Shown here piece by piece: positions 13,405-25,200 of a DNA stretch of 64,000 nt. Each line of letters begins with the position of its first letter. The stretch's first letter is position 1. The stretch comes from Metridium senile (Eukaryota; Cnidaria; Anthozoa; Actiniaria; Metridiidae), in assembly GCA_949775045.1 (NCBI GenBank), contig OX459096.1, forward strand, positions 50,319,438 through 50,383,437, given 5' to 3'. The position numbers and the translations under genes are program-made. The notes under the pieces are model-generated. The model was given only the letters and a program-made list of their open reading frames with translations, was not told the DNA's origin and made no database searches.

Positions 13405-16400
13405 ATGGCGTTATTCGATGTGATTTCACATGATAATGTCGGTGATTGTAAATATATACTTGAAAAAGATCCTGCTTTAGTCAACTCAGTCGGTTGGCAT
13501 GGAATGACGCCTTTACACCGTGTGGCAACAAGAGGAAATATTGAATTACTTCAAATTCTTCTCAGCTTCGGAGCTAATGTGAACCAAGTAAATGGTTTCG
13601 GAGAGACTCCTTTGCATTTCGCTTGCCAGACAGCAAGTCTGAGGTTCATAGGGATATTGGTCGAGAATGGAGCGGATATAACTATAATTGACAAGGGAGG
13701 TCGTAGCTGCCTTCACCATGCTGCCCGGAGTGGTTCTGTGTAAGTACCGTAAAAAAAGTTGAATTTGTCAAACTATACCAGCTGTTGAAAACCATGTTTG
13801 ATTGTGTTAAATATTAAACTGTTCCACTTTGAATCAAGTAGCCTTGATTTTTCCTTTATTTTGCGAACACATATAACTCCAAAAAAATATCACAATATCG
13901 AGAAATCCTTTTGAAATGAATTCAAATAAATTAAGAACAATATTAAATTTTCTATCAGATAATTGATTATATAAGTTAAATGAAAATTAAGCATATGTAT
14001 GTATTCTATATGTCTTGTTTGTATTGGTTTGCAGTTGATCTAAAATTAATGTAAAGTTGTTGCAGTGTTTTTTTTTGTCAGAACTGATAATAAAAAATCG
14101 TCTATTTTCCGGTTATCAATATCTTATAGGTATTACTGTACAAAAAGATGTTAACGTGTATAATTTCATATAAGCTTAACTTATATAAGTTTAATTAAAT
14201 ATCAAGCTGATATATGCTTCATAATGCCTACTGTATATAATTATACATGTATTCCAAGTAGGTAGTTATTGAAAAGGAGGGAATAATAAGGCAATGAAGA
14301 CAAAGTCTATAATATCACTAATAACCCAAATGAATTAAATAAATGTAATACAAAAGAAGCTAGAGGAGGACATCCCCAATAAAATATTTTCACATTAGCA
14401 AAACTATTTGATAATTAAATTTTGAATAAGATTGACTCTCATTAGAGCAATTTCACATAACACATTTTAACATGTTAATGAGCTTCGCTATGGGGCACAC
14501 ATTTTATCACAAATTAAATTTTTCCATAATATCTGATAAACAACTTGTGATAAAATTGATGATGACAAGATTTCTAGATTTATTCGACGATTCAACACTA
14601 CCTGGTGTCATTATCAAGAATGTTTATGTTTATTTAAGTTTGTAATGTACATAGTCGTAAAGTATAAAATGATTAAATGGAAACTAGCGAGTAAACTAGT
14701 ATAGGCTGTGTCGGTGTCTGACATAAATGATAGGTAATAGAATGAAATTTGTAACTTTACTTAACCCAACATTTTTTACGGTGTTACAAATTTCATTATA
14801 TTACCTATTATAAAATGATTAACAAAGATAATGGCATAAGTCCTATGGGATAAAGACGTTTGCTCGAATTGGATTGAAGCAAAACGAGCACCCTATCGTT
14901 ATCCAGCAAAACGCTGTTTATTGTTTTGAATGTGAACTGTGTGAGGCAGCTTATATTGCCTTACACATGCTGACATCTATTACAGAGAATTGAGGAACAC
15001 AAAGGAAGTGCTGTCGGTACTCATTTCAACAATCATCACTCAACAAACAACATTCAAAATAACTTCAAGATCCTAAAACGTTGTAATAATTAACTTGAAT
15101 GTCTTATTTACGAAATGCTTTATATAAAAGAACTAAGATTAATAAATGTCCAATCACACTCACTTACATAAATGTAATATGTACATGAAATAGAAATATT
15201 CAGCTGATGCTTGACTATGTGGTTGTGATTTCAGATGGAAAATTCACTATTTTGTAGCACTAGGGCTTGATATATGCAAACCAGATAGCAGGTAAGGATG
15301 TTATAGTTAGAAAGATACAGTTCCCATGTGTAAAAAGTTTATAATATACAATACTATTTTTTTTAAACATTTTTTTTTCAATCTGTGGCATTCTTCATCA
15401 CAATGATAATATTATCATTTGATACTGAAAGTGATGAAGAAATCCACATATCATTTATAAACTTGTTAAACAAATGTGTTAAAAACATTTGTAACTGTAT
15501 TCAGGTGTGGTTTCAAGAAGGGTGGTTTGGGAGACTAGTCACCCCTGTTTGAGCAGCCAATCATTAATATATTTCATTATTTTGTCATCATATTGTATAC
15601 ACCTATTTCAATTAACGTTGTCTATCTGGAATGGTTGAATACACTATTATAATCAAGCTCGAATATTAATGTTTACTTCTGAAATACTGTTATCTGTAAT
15701 TCAGCACCTTTCAGGTGTGATTAAAACAATGTATTTGAAATTTAGCTTACTCCCACAATTCCTATCGGTCTCAGATCAACCATTCCAGATGGACAACATT
15801 TATTGAAATAGGTGTATATCAACTGATAATAGTGAGCATAGAAACATACTTCCGCAATCATTATCTGCGTGTTCTGTTTTTATGGACACATTGTACAAAA
15901 ATCTAAAGTCTACTAGTTTGATCATCAATAAAACAGTGTATATTTCAGTAGCAGCACATTTATCTGGCTGCTTGGCCAAATAAACCATGCTGGAAGAGTA
16001 AACAGGGGTGGCAGAAGCATGTAGATAGCTAGCTTTGCAGACTCATTTTCTAGCTTGCTCATGAGATTCTCTTGTTGAGAATCAAGCATTAGAAAATCGC
16101 TTCTGCAAATTAAAGTAGGCTGAACTTTGAATATATTTGTGTTCTCTTCTCTTGATGTGCAGCCCTTCCCCCTCCCTTTCTCCACCCAATGATTTTCATC
16201 AACCGCCACCACTGGAAAATGAATACAAAACAATCATGAGCTATAGGCAAGCATTATATTCCAAATAGCTTGTTTTTTTATTATTTGTGTAATTACATTG
16301 TAATAATCTCAGTTTGTTTTTCCAGAGGACAAACGGTCTTGCATATTGCTGCAGAATGTGGACAAATTGACCTTGTTGAATACTGTTTAAGAAATAAGGT

Positions 16401-19400
16401 ACATATTTTTGTTATAATAACAATGAATTCAAATGAGAAGACAGTGGCATTTCCATTTCTTCTGCTAGTATGTCTTGTACAATTAACAAAACATTCATTG
16501 TTTGATGAGGACCAAGTTACATTATTTTACACTCTTTCTTTGTATGAACTACATGCACAAAGATGATTACAAAGTGTTGTAGTAACATTACCGGTACATA
16601 CACCTGGTTTCAAACCATTAACACACTCTCTGCGTGTGATGTAAGTCGTCCAATAAGTCGTCCAATAATTTTTCAGTTATTGGACAATTGACGTCATTCG
16701 TCCAATATCTTTTTCAATTATTGAACGATTGACACACGTCTTCCAAATTTGGTAAGTCTGAGCATATTATGAAAAATTAACTGGGCAAAATAGACAAATT
16801 AGAAACAGAGAAACATTTTGAATGAATAATAAAATTAATCTTTAAATATTGCTATAATTATAAATGATCCATGTCATTGTTTTGCAGCGTTTTGATCCAG
16901 GAATAACTGACAAGACCTTAATGACTCCCTTACACTATGCTGTCCAAAGTAAAAATAGGTAAGCATCACAATCTTCTTGAAGAGAGACTAGTCTCCCACT
17001 CAGCCGTTTTTTAGTGTCGCGCTCCCTGAACACAGGGACACATCCATGGACACAGGGAGCCCAACACTAAAAATGGCTGTAAGGGAGACAATAGAGAGGC
17101 AGACAAAAAAATTGTTATCACTGCTAGAACCTGAGCTTTGTAGGGTTTTTTTTTTTTCAGAATTTGTTTAAGTAAATTATTTTGTTTTTGTTTTAGGCAA
17201 TGTGCATGGTTGATTGAGAGTTCCAGCCCTAAATCACTTGTTTTACTACCTGATATCCATGGCAACACTCCTGTAGAATATGCCGATATGGGCAATACTA
17301 TAGAGTGAGTAGTATCATTCAAAAATAACTAATTATTATAATTATAATCATGATTAACCTTTTACAAGTTCCCTTGAATATATAAGGTTCAATTAGATTA
17401 ATATGGTAAATGTATATTTAAATCATACTTGAGTTGACAACTCCAGCCTCAACTTGGAGGTATTTTTCCATTCCATGGCTATTCAAGAAAACTGAATGTT
17501 CTTTACATTCACAATTTCACTAAATTCAACCCCAATAATTACTTCTTAAAATCAACAATATTTAAATCAGGTATTCTCATCATAATAATACATTTTTGGC
17601 TCTTTTTTTTTTACCAGACACAAATGGTTAAAAACCCACCTCAAATATTGGAATTCAAGCCGCTTCGGAGGATATCAACCTAAGCCATGGTTACCATTGT
17701 TACTGCTAATGATGTCTCCTTCGCTATTAATATGTTTGATAGTTTATTGTATCAAAGAGTATTCCCAAGTAGGATGGCTATTAACGGTTGTACTGTTGGC
17801 ATCATTCTATGCATTGGCTTTCACTTCACACAGAATACGACACGTTTCTGCATTTCCTAATCCAGCATTTGCTGGTCTGTTTTTTGGAGTTATTTTACAA
17901 AGTTTAGTTTGTTATGCAGTTGACTTGGCACCTCATATCCTTGACATGTTTTAATGATTTTATTTCATTTAGAAATTATTGTTTAGAGGTACCCCTCCTG
18001 AAGGGGTGGTCCGAATCCCATTTCCCAGTTTATATTTGGACCAAATCCCAGTCAAAAATCACATAATCCCATCAGTTTTGTTCAAGCTTTTATTCCCATT
18101 CCCATTTTCTATTGTTCTTTTATCAGTGAAAATCACAATCCCAGTGCATCCAATCCCATTTTCCCAGTCAAAAATAAGGCCAAATCCCAGCTCCCATTTT
18201 ACCCCTTCAGGACCCTCTATTTAGTTTAGTTATTTTAATATATGAAGTAAGGAAAGCCTCAACCCTTTGATACGACCAATCATTGTTACTTGAAATTTTA
18301 TGCACACAAAAGTTTTAATAATGAGTTATTTTTTTGATTTTTTGGGGATAATATCAAATTTAAATACTGGTCATTGTATACCTATGTACCTTAATTTACC
18401 ACAAGTCTTTGGCCTGAGCTTTTCTGGACTACTATAGCTGTGTTTGTGTTCATTGCTCTTTTATGGGAGATTAAGTAAGTTATTATGCCTTTCTTATCAA
18501 ATAATGTTAATATTTCATCATTAAAAATAATACAATTCAATTTATACAACATTGAATGAAATGCAAAATAGTGTACATCTAATGCAGTTCATATTGCTTA
18601 TTGGATGAAAAACCTGTGTACAGTATGTTATATAGTACTTGATAAAAGCCAGGAGTTTTTTCAAAAAAGTTAGTTAATTGTACCTTACTAAGGCAAAATA
18701 TGGTAGTAGCGGTTGCTAAAACAATGATATGATTATTTATTGAGATATATTTTATTTTCTAGACAATTGTATAGCGATCCTGGTCGAATCAAATCCTCAA
18801 GGTTAAAAGATGATGGACAGCCATATGTAAGTAAACACACTGGCAGTGAACACTTTAGTATTAAAACATCATTCCATCTTTTGAGCAACAAAGTTCTTGT
18901 CTTTAGTCAATAAATAGTGATATGCCTTGAGCTGTTTGTACTATATACAATATGAGCGAGACAATTCAAGTTAAAACTTTTGAAAATCAAGATGATCCCT
19001 ATATGAAATACACTGAATTGCAAGGATGTTGTCACAAAAAGGACATTGGTAATATAGTAAGAAAGGAATGACAAAAGAAAGAGCTCAGCTCAAGTGATCT
19101 TCTGTTGTCTTTTTATTAATAAATTCCTTTCACACTAAGTTCCAAAAGTTAGGACAACGTTCTTGCATGCATTTAGGTGTATACAACCTCCCTCACGGTT
19201 ATGATTTCTCAATAATTAAATATCAATGAGTTTTATATATATATACAGTGAAAGATAACCATTGTTGCATGTATCAGAAACATGGCCCCAATCAGCATCC
19301 AATGGATTCTGATAATGGAGCTCTTTGTTTTACAATTATAGTCCTTTTCACAGTTCGGCTCAGTGATGACAAATAATAGTTTCAAGTCGAGGTTCAAGTT

Positions 19401-22400
19401 GATGCACACGATAAACTATAATTATTTATCATGCGCAGCAACGCGAACCTCAACTTAGAACTATTATTTGTGGTCACTGAAGTGGAACTGTGAAAAGGAC
19501 TATTCTGTGCATCATATAGTAATTGCAACTGTATGTCTGATTTCAGACTATTATAGATATTGCTACTGGACTTATCCCTGCAGAAGATTTTTGTACTGAT
19601 TGTGAGGTATGTACAAAAATATGTACAAAATATTTTATTATTTTCATGTGTAAAGTTAACAGTTTTATCAAATGTGTCAGTGTATGTTACAGTGCGGACA
19701 CTCCAACTGGGACCACTTAGACAAAATATGCAATTAACCAATAAGATTGCAATATTCCAATCAATGTGCCAATGAGGTAACTGATCGATGTAAACAGTAA
19801 AGATTGCGCCAAAATGTAGAAAGTAACGATTGGTCTGAATAAACCCATTGTACAAATATCTTAATTTGATTGGACGGTCTTGTCTAAGTGGTCCCGGTTG
19901 GAGTGTTCACACTGTAATAACAATGTTGTACCCAAAGATATGAAGAATGAGCTTTATAGTGTTCCGGAAAATACTTCTTCAAAATTAAGTCCCCATTTTT
20001 ACATAAAAACTCTGACAACGTTGAAATTTGAACAAGAAACACAGAGTCGTGAATGAAATCTCCCTCCTTGTCTAATTCCCAACCTGTGTATTTTGGTATC
20101 TTGTCTCTCTCATTCGTCCTTGGCCATCACTGCACTCAATCAATTTTAATCAAACTCATTTGGTGTGAGCCTAGGATAGGATAGACTATGTTTTCACGTT
20201 TTCAGAGTGGCTGTTTTGTAGTCTATCCTGTAAAGCAGGGCAACAAGATAGTGTAGCCATCATGTAAAATAAGTTTTTTATTTTAGTAAACAGATTGAAG
20301 TTTGACTGCGAGAGGTTTTAGTGGGTTAAGAATAATTAAGAAATGATGGATGAGTAAGCAATTATGGATAAGGCAAGAGGGAGTGTCCTGTCTGCTTTTA
20401 AACTTTGGGTGTTTTACAGTCTACAATTATGGTGGTAATGTTCATCTAATATGTTTTGTTTTGTTTTTTAGATTATTACCCATCCGCTCAGTAAACATTG
20501 TAAACTGTGTAAGCACTGTGTTCTTGCTATTGACCNNNNNNNNNNNNNNNNNNNNNNNNNNNNNNNNNNNNNNNNNNNNNNNNNNNNNNNNNNNNNNNNN
20601 NNNNNNNNNNNNNNNNNNNNNNNNNNNNNNNNNNNNNNNNNNNNNNNNNNNNNNNNNNNNNNNNNNNNNNNNNNNNNNNNNNNNNNNNNNNNNNNNNNNN
20701 NNNNNNNNNNNNNNNNNNNNNNNNNNNNNNNNNNNAACTATTACTCACTACTCATTGCAACACCTTTCATGGCTCTTTTTTTTTTACAAAAAAAAAAAAT
20801 GAAAATTTCAGCCTGACAGGTTCTTAAATTTTAGGTTCTTATACGCGGAGTTTTACTGTATGAGACGAAAAAGACAAATTTACAGACGATTCAGTGTCCA
20901 TCCTTTATTGTGAAAAAGGGCCATTCAGTATTTGCCAAAAACAAGCTAAAAGCGTAAAATAATAACCGAGTCATTGATTTACTGATTTACACAGGCGATC
21001 GGTTTTCAAAAGTTGATATGTAAATAACAATCTACTTTCGTTAAAAATAATATTTATCTTATTTCTAAAGGCGCCCTACCCTGGATGCCAGGGGTTTGAG
21101 GATTGTCAAGGTTTAGAATAGTTTCAAGGAGTATTTTAAAAGACGAAAAGCTCCTCTGGTATCCAGAGTAAAGGCGCCCTAGAGACGGTGCAAATGATTT
21201 TCGCAAAAAAGGCCGAAGTTGTGACATGATGTTTGCTCATTATTTGACAGGAGGCTATGGGACAAGAGGTGTACATATCAACTCTTTTTGTTCTGAACTG
21301 TTTTGGGTTTCTTTGGGTATTTATGGTAAGAGAATTGTTTCACCGAAAAGACAAAATGAAAGATTAAATGTATACAAAAGTCTGTCTGCAGATGATCGCG
21401 TAAACGTGAAACTCCGAGTAACAGCAAAAGTGATGTCTTGTCTTTAATCTATCTTTAATTTACAATCTACATATATAAATTATATAATATATATACATGT
21501 TATTAGATCTCACATAAGAGTATACTAAGTATGTTTAAGATTAAAGACACATTTATATCTACCTATTTCAAAAATCATAGTCGCAAACAATGCATGCACA
21601 GTCCACACTCTAAAGTCTGCAAAAGATGTCGGTATTTCGTCTCTTGTTATCGATTTATTCATAGCATATTTTGATTGTACGTGTTTGTGTTATATGACCA
21701 TAACAAGTTGTTGTTGTGGTAGATATAAATAGAAATATTTCTTTAAAAAACGTGCAATGAATCACAAATTAATTAAGTCCATATAACCGACATCCTTTGC
21801 AGGCTTTAGAGCGTGGACTGTAGCTTCGGCTGCGACAACGATTATTGGCCAGTAACAAAACGAGTAAAGGACTGGGTACTAGTTTCCCTAATTAATGTAA
21901 TTAAGAAATGAACCTCATAATATAAAAGAGCAGATCAAGGTATGTAAGATTCCTGAGATTTGTTGCTTTTGGTTGGATATTGAGTGAGTTACAGCCATTC
22001 AAAACTGCCCAAAATTACAAAGGAATGTATTGATTGGAAGGACAGGCGTCCTTCCAAACCATACATTTCCTTCTATTTTTAGGCATTTTTATGAGGGTGT
22101 ATCTTGGTCAGAATACAACCAAATGCAACCAAACTCAGGAATCTAACATATCTTGATGTGCTCTCTTTAATTATGAGTTTTGTTTCTAAATTGCATTAAT
22201 AAGGCAAACTAGTACCCAGTCCTCTACTCGTTTTGTTACTGGCCAATTGAAATAGGTTTATATAGCTCCAGACCATTCCACAATTGTTGGGCACTTCACT
22301 TTTCGTCTAATCTTTGGACTAAGTTTCCGAGCGACAGATAATAATGCTCATTACAAGTTGTTGTTTCAGTCCCTCACTCCTAGAAGTTCTAATTCTGTTC

Positions 22401-23388
22401 ATTGTATGTTAAAAATAACTGTAAGTTTAAAGATTATGTGTTGAGCCGGGAAAGCCACAAGTATCAGGCTAATCATCATTAATATTATATATACTGCTGA
22501 TGCGGTAATGCTTTTGTAAATTGAGATTTGGCGCCGAGACGCCGCCATATTTTATTTCCCTAGATGTAATTTTTAACTCTTTTTCTTTGTTCTTTTAGTT
22601 AACGTTATTCCAGTTTCAAGTAATATCCGAGGGTGGGACGACATTTTACACACCAGAAGGCTCTCCGAAGTATTCGTAAGTTTGTCTTAGGACTGCATTC
22701 ATTTGTTCATGTTTGTTGTTTGTTTGTTTGTTTGTTTGTTTGTTTGTTTGTTTGTTTGTTTGTTTGTTTGTTTGTTTGTTTGTTTGTTTGTTTGTTTGTT
22801 TGTTTGTTTGTTTGTTTGTTTGTTGTATTTTTTATTCTTTCTTTTATTTATTTGTTTGTTTTGTTGTTTGTCTCAACCCTGCACGGTATTTGTTCTAGAT
22901 AGTCATGTCGATTTGCAGACGCCTGCTGCGATATATTTTTTATACACTATATATTTTTTTTGCTCAAATATTTCTGATTAATTATGATTAATTAAGACGG
23001 AAGTCAAGAACATTGTATTCTCCCTCGCAGCCGTTCTTAGGGGAGAGAACGTTACGTGACGACACTAAGAACGGCTGCGAGGGAGACTTAGGGGCTGTTT
23101 ATATGAAGGCGAGTTGTCCCTGCTAGCCGGGATAACTCTATTGTTTTGAGTCCCCCGGGGAATACAAAACAAATGAGTTATCCCGGCTAGCAGGGACAAC
23201 TCGCTTTCATATAAACAGCCCCTAAGAGCATTGTAGTAATTTTAACTTTGTCATATTTCAGGATGAATTTCCGAGGTATGTTTAGCTGTGGCCGTGTACC
23301 TTTCATCACTCGAGTACGGAACTTCGTTATGTTTATTCTAGGAGAGTATTCATTTTATAAAAACCAGCAACGAAGCCAGTTGGTATAA
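13405..23388 (+). CDS. ZDHHC17: Ankyrin-repeat DHHC palmitoyltransferase (HIP14/ZDHHC17 type), 13 exons seen, gap in catalytic motif
   Basis: S-acyltransferase of the ankyrin-DHHC group; animal HIP14 proteins palmitoylate substrates such as SNAP25 and huntingtin at the Golgi and in vesicles. Exons read from GT-AG signals with consistent phases: 13405-13739, 15235-15291, 16326-16398, 16888-16958, 17197-17304, 17618-17947, 18406-18474, 18763-18826, 19547-19606, 20472-20535 (cut by the gap), 21251-21325, 22599-22675, 23262-23388. Exons 1-5 encode ankyrin repeats (GMTPLHRVA, GETPLHFA, GQTVLHIAA, LMTPLHYAV). Exons 6-7 encode four membrane segments. Exons 9-10 encode the Cys-rich domain (CTDCE...KHCKLCKHCVLAID), whose Asp is the D of DHHC; the next bases fall in the 20536-20735 gap. 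Exons 11-12 carry a further membrane segment and the protein ends QLV, as I recall for human ZDHHC17. Missing in the gap: HHC and about 40 residues. ZDHHC13 is the alternative paralogue name. The exon 6 donor (AT|GTTTTA) is weak. Confidence 0.88.
14677..14812. repeat. Interspersed repeat 'GGAAACTAGCGAGTAAACTAG' (copy 1)
   Basis: Starts GGAAACTAGCGAGTAAACTA, then GATAGGTAAT, and closes with the inverted GTTACAAATTTCATTATATT...ACCTATTAT. Related copies are at 62780-63215, and a fragment on the opposite strand at 23745-23795. It lies in intron 1 of the DHHC gene. Confidence 0.7.
15599..15815. mobile_element. MITE with ACACCTATTTCAATTAACG ends (copy 1)
   Basis: Left end ACACCTATTTCAATTAACGT and right end TATTGAAATAGGTGT are inverted. 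The inner right arm reads CCTATCGGTCTCAGATCAAC. A fuller copy lies at 51726-51984. It is inserted in intron 2 of the DHHC gene and flanked by TA. Confidence 0.85.
16990..17090. mobile_element. Small palindromic MITE, GTCTCCC...GCCGTTTTTAGTG
   Basis: AGTCTCCCACTCAGCCGTTT at the left pairs with the complement at the right (AAAATGGCTGTAAGGGAGAC). The centre repeats CACAGGGA-type sequence. The arms resemble those of the element at 23020-23087 (CTCCCTCGCAGCCGTTCTTA). It lies in intron 4 of the DHHC gene, shortly before exon 5. Confidence 0.7.
17984..18222. repeat. AATCCCA-rich dispersed motif array
   Basis: About ten copies of AATCCCA(G/T)-like words at irregular spacing, bounded by inverted CCTCCTGAAGGGGTGG and CACCCC-type ends (CCCCTTCAGGA at the right). 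It lies in intron 6 of the DHHC gene. The style matches the GATCCC arrays at 25640-25860 and 45585-45790. Confidence 0.65.
19341..19500. mobile_element. 160-bp MITE with GTCCTTTTCACAGTTC ends
   Basis: Inverted ends GTCCTTTTCACAGTTC and GAACTGTGAAAAGGAC flanked by TA on both sides (19339-19340, 19501-19502). Inner arms also pair (AATAATAGTT with AACTATTATT, GAGGTTC with GAACCTC). It lies in intron 8 of the DHHC gene, ending 46 bases before exon 9. Confidence 0.9.
19690..19914. mobile_element. 225-bp MITE with CAGTGYGRACACTCCAAC ends
   Basis: Left end CAGTGCGGACACTCCAACTG and the right-end complement CAGTGTGAACACTCCAACCG continue as GGGACCACTTAGACAA in both arms. TA flanks both sides (19688-19689, 19915-19916). 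It lies in intron 9 of the DHHC gene. Confidence 0.9.
20536..20735. other. Assembly gap (200 N)
   Basis: Exactly 200 undetermined bases. The sequence before it ends in the codon for the Asp of the DHHC motif plus one further C; the sequence after it is intronic. The gap therefore hides the His-His-Cys residues and probably the exon encoding the following membrane segment. The true length may differ from 200. Confidence 0.99.
21062..21181. mobile_element. MITE with AAGGCGCCCTA / TCTGGTATCCAGAG arms
   Basis: AAAGGCGCCCTACCCTGGAT at the left, and GGTATCCAGAGTAAAGGCGC at the right. The CTGGAT/ATCCAG segments pair, while AAGGCGCC is a direct or self-palindromic end. It ends about 70 bases before the DHHC gene exon at 21251. 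Confidence 0.6.
21559..22260. mobile_element. Nested MITEs: ACCTATTTCAAAAATC element carrying a GGCCAGTAAC element
   Basis: The outer element has inverted arms ACCTATTTCAAAAATC...GTCCACACTCTAAAG and CTTTAGAGCGTGGACTG... . Its right end is displaced by an inner element of about 400 bases (about 21845-22246) with arms TTGGCCAGTAACAAAACGAG and CTCGTTTTGTTACTGGCCAA. The outer element resumes as TTGAAATAGGT at 22247. A complete uninterrupted outer copy is at 24911-25200. All this lies in intron 11 of the DHHC gene. Confidence 0.85.
22718..22824. repeat. (GTTT)n microsatellite, about 26 units
   Basis: Nearly perfect GTTT repeat in intron 12 of the DHHC gene, starting 42 bases after the donor of exon 22599-22675. 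Cys-Leu-Phe-Val open frames here are artefacts. Confidence 0.95.
23020..23087. mobile_element. Short palindromic MITE, CTCCCTCGCAGCCGTTCTTA
   Basis: CTCCCTCGCAGCCGTTCTTA at the left and TAAGAACGGCTGCGAGGGAG at the right form an almost perfect inverted repeat around ACGTTACGTGACG. It lies in intron 12 of the DHHC gene and touches the next MITE. Confidence 0.85.
23091..23222. mobile_element. Palindromic MITE, GGGGCTGTTTATATGAA
   Basis: Long inverted arms: GGGGCTGTTTATATGAAGGC and the right complement ending ATATAAACAGCCCC, each followed by GAGTTGTCCCTGCTAGCCGG or its complement. The flanks read CTTA and TAAG. It lies 39 bases upstream of the last exon of the DHHC gene. Confidence 0.88.
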
Positions 23389-23397
23389 TGCATTCTT

Positions 23398-23582
23398 AAG
23401 GCCCAGGTAAACGGCTTCAACATTTGCTACAACATTGGCTTGTTGAACGCTGTATAATGGTTGTTGAACGATGTCAATGACAATATTGAAATGGGGTGAC
23501 AAACGGCTTCAATTAACATTGTCATTCAACAAAATTGAACGGATGTTGAAGCAAATGTTGAAGCCGTTTGCCCGGGTCTTTA
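23398..23582. mobile_element. MITE, GGCCCGGGCAAACGGCTTCAACATT family, in the DHHC gene 3' UTR
   Basis: Inverted arms carry AAACGGCTTCAACATTTGCT and AGCAAATGTTGAAGCCGTTT. It begins about 10 bases after the stop codon at 23388, so the transcript's 3' UTR must run into it or end almost immediately. Further copies: a fuller one at 42342-42557 and a right-arm fragment at 29045-29094. Confidence 0.85.
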
Positions 23583-23744
23583 CGTCAGTACTGACGGATA
23601 TAGAGTGCACATCATATATTCGTGAAACAAAACTAACAATGAGTTGATAATGTGTAATAAAATAAGACTTGTTTTATATTATATTTGATATATATATTTG
23701 ATATATATATTTTTTATTATTATATTACCTATCGTTTATATCAA

Positions 23745-23795
23745 ACATCGATATCGACGCAACCTATACTAGTTTACTCGCTAGTTTTCATTTAA
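23745..23795 (-). repeat. Fragment of the 'ACTAGCGAGTAAACTAG' repeat
   Basis: ACCTATACTAGTTTACTCGC is the complement of the repeat's start at 14677 and 62780. Only this end and the neighbouring ATTACCTATCGTTTATATCA survive here. Confidence 0.6.
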
Positions 23796-23989
23796 TAATG
23801 TATTGTCTAATTGCACTAATTTGTACAAACGTTTGTAAAATATTGGATATAAATCGCGCGCTCTGATTGTCTGAGAAGCGTTCACTATAACTCAACAGTG
23901 CACGGAACGTCGATTCGTTTGATTTGAGCTACTGAATACTTTGAACTCGGCAGCAGTGCTCTATCGAGTTAAAGGGCAATTATAGCGTG

Positions 23990-24115
23990 CAATATAAGTC
24001 GTTGTAAAATAACTATGGGAAATCACGTATTTTGATTGGCTGAGGCGCGTGCTTTACATACAGCACACGCGTTTGCATGTTGATCAAATAGTATTTCATA
24101 AAAGAAATAGAAAAC
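23990..24115. repeat. Interspersed repeat with GATTGGCTGAGGCGCGTGCT
   Basis: Contains ATTTTGATTGGCTGAGGCGC, GTTTGCATGTTGATCAAATA and AAAAGAAATAGAAAACTTGC. The same words occur in reverse orientation at about 43250-43365, so this is a dispersed, partly palindromic element. Boundaries are approximate. Confidence 0.55.
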
Positions 24116-24910
24116 TTGCTAAACTAAAAAGAAACTTAATAGTCGATAACTAAATACTAATACGTCCTGATACTAGTTAAAGATTTATCTCGTTTAATGT
24201 GAATTTATACGAGACAAGTTATGAAATTTCTATACAATTTGGTGATTAGTTTGAGTTATATTAATAATAATATTATTTCCTTTCTTCCTTTCTTTCTTTC
24301 TGTCTCAAATAGAGAGGGGAAGGGAGAAAGAGAAACGAAAATATAGACAGAAAAAGAGATATAGAGATAATATAGAGAAAATAACGATAAAAAATACAGG
24401 GAAAAAGGGATTTTAATAGGAGTATATTCTTGTATTATTTTCTATACGATCCGAAGGTCAATATTTATAGTTTATATCCTCTCTTTTTAAATGCTGTCAC
24501 CATACATAGAATTCAAACAATGGTTGTCTAAGGTGATGTGTGTTTTCAAGACGGAAAGAAATTATCGGCACGGTCAAGTACACTAGAATATATTGTGAAG
24601 ATACTGCGTATATCTGAACAGAAGTTTTGAACTTCTTAACGTGAAGAAATTTCATTGTTTTTCTCGTCAAGAACATGGAAGTTAATGGTGTTGTTTTTAT
24701 TCTGTAATCGATGACGATCTATCATCCTTTTCGCTCCTACAATAACTATTGTCTTGGACAACCATTGTAAAGATGTGTATATTGTTAAAGTTATTTATTA
24801 GACGGTTTTGCTAATGGTATAAATACTTTGTTTATTATCTGGAAATATCCAAACAGACGTTGAAAACTAAAATGTTTGTGAGCTGTACATTAAAGTTTAT
24901 TATGAAAGTT

Positions 24911-25200
24911 TATTATTTCAAAAATCGTTGTCGCAGCCGGAGCTACAGTCCACGCTCTGAAGCCTGCAAAGGTTGTCGGTAATATGAGTGTGAATGTGTG
25001 ATTTATTACGCTTTTTAAGAAATATTTGTTTCGTAATCTACCACTACAACAATTTGTTATGTTCATATAACACAAACACGTACAATCAAAATACGCTATG
25101 AATAAATCGATATCAAGAATAGAAATACCAACATCCTTTGCAGGCTTCAGAGTGTGGACTGTATCTTTGATTCCGACAATGATTTTTGAAATAGGTGTAT
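24911..25200. mobile_element. MITE with TATTTCAAAAATCGTTGTCG ends (complete copy)
   Basis: Left TATTTCAAAAATCGTTGTCG and right GACAATGATTTTTGAAATAG are inverted. The inner arms contain TACAGTCCACGCTCTGAAGC and its counterpart GAGTGTGGACTGTATC. It is about 290 bases, the same family as the outer element at 21559-22260. The right end adds GTGTAT, giving ACACCTATTTCA in complement. Confidence 0.85.
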
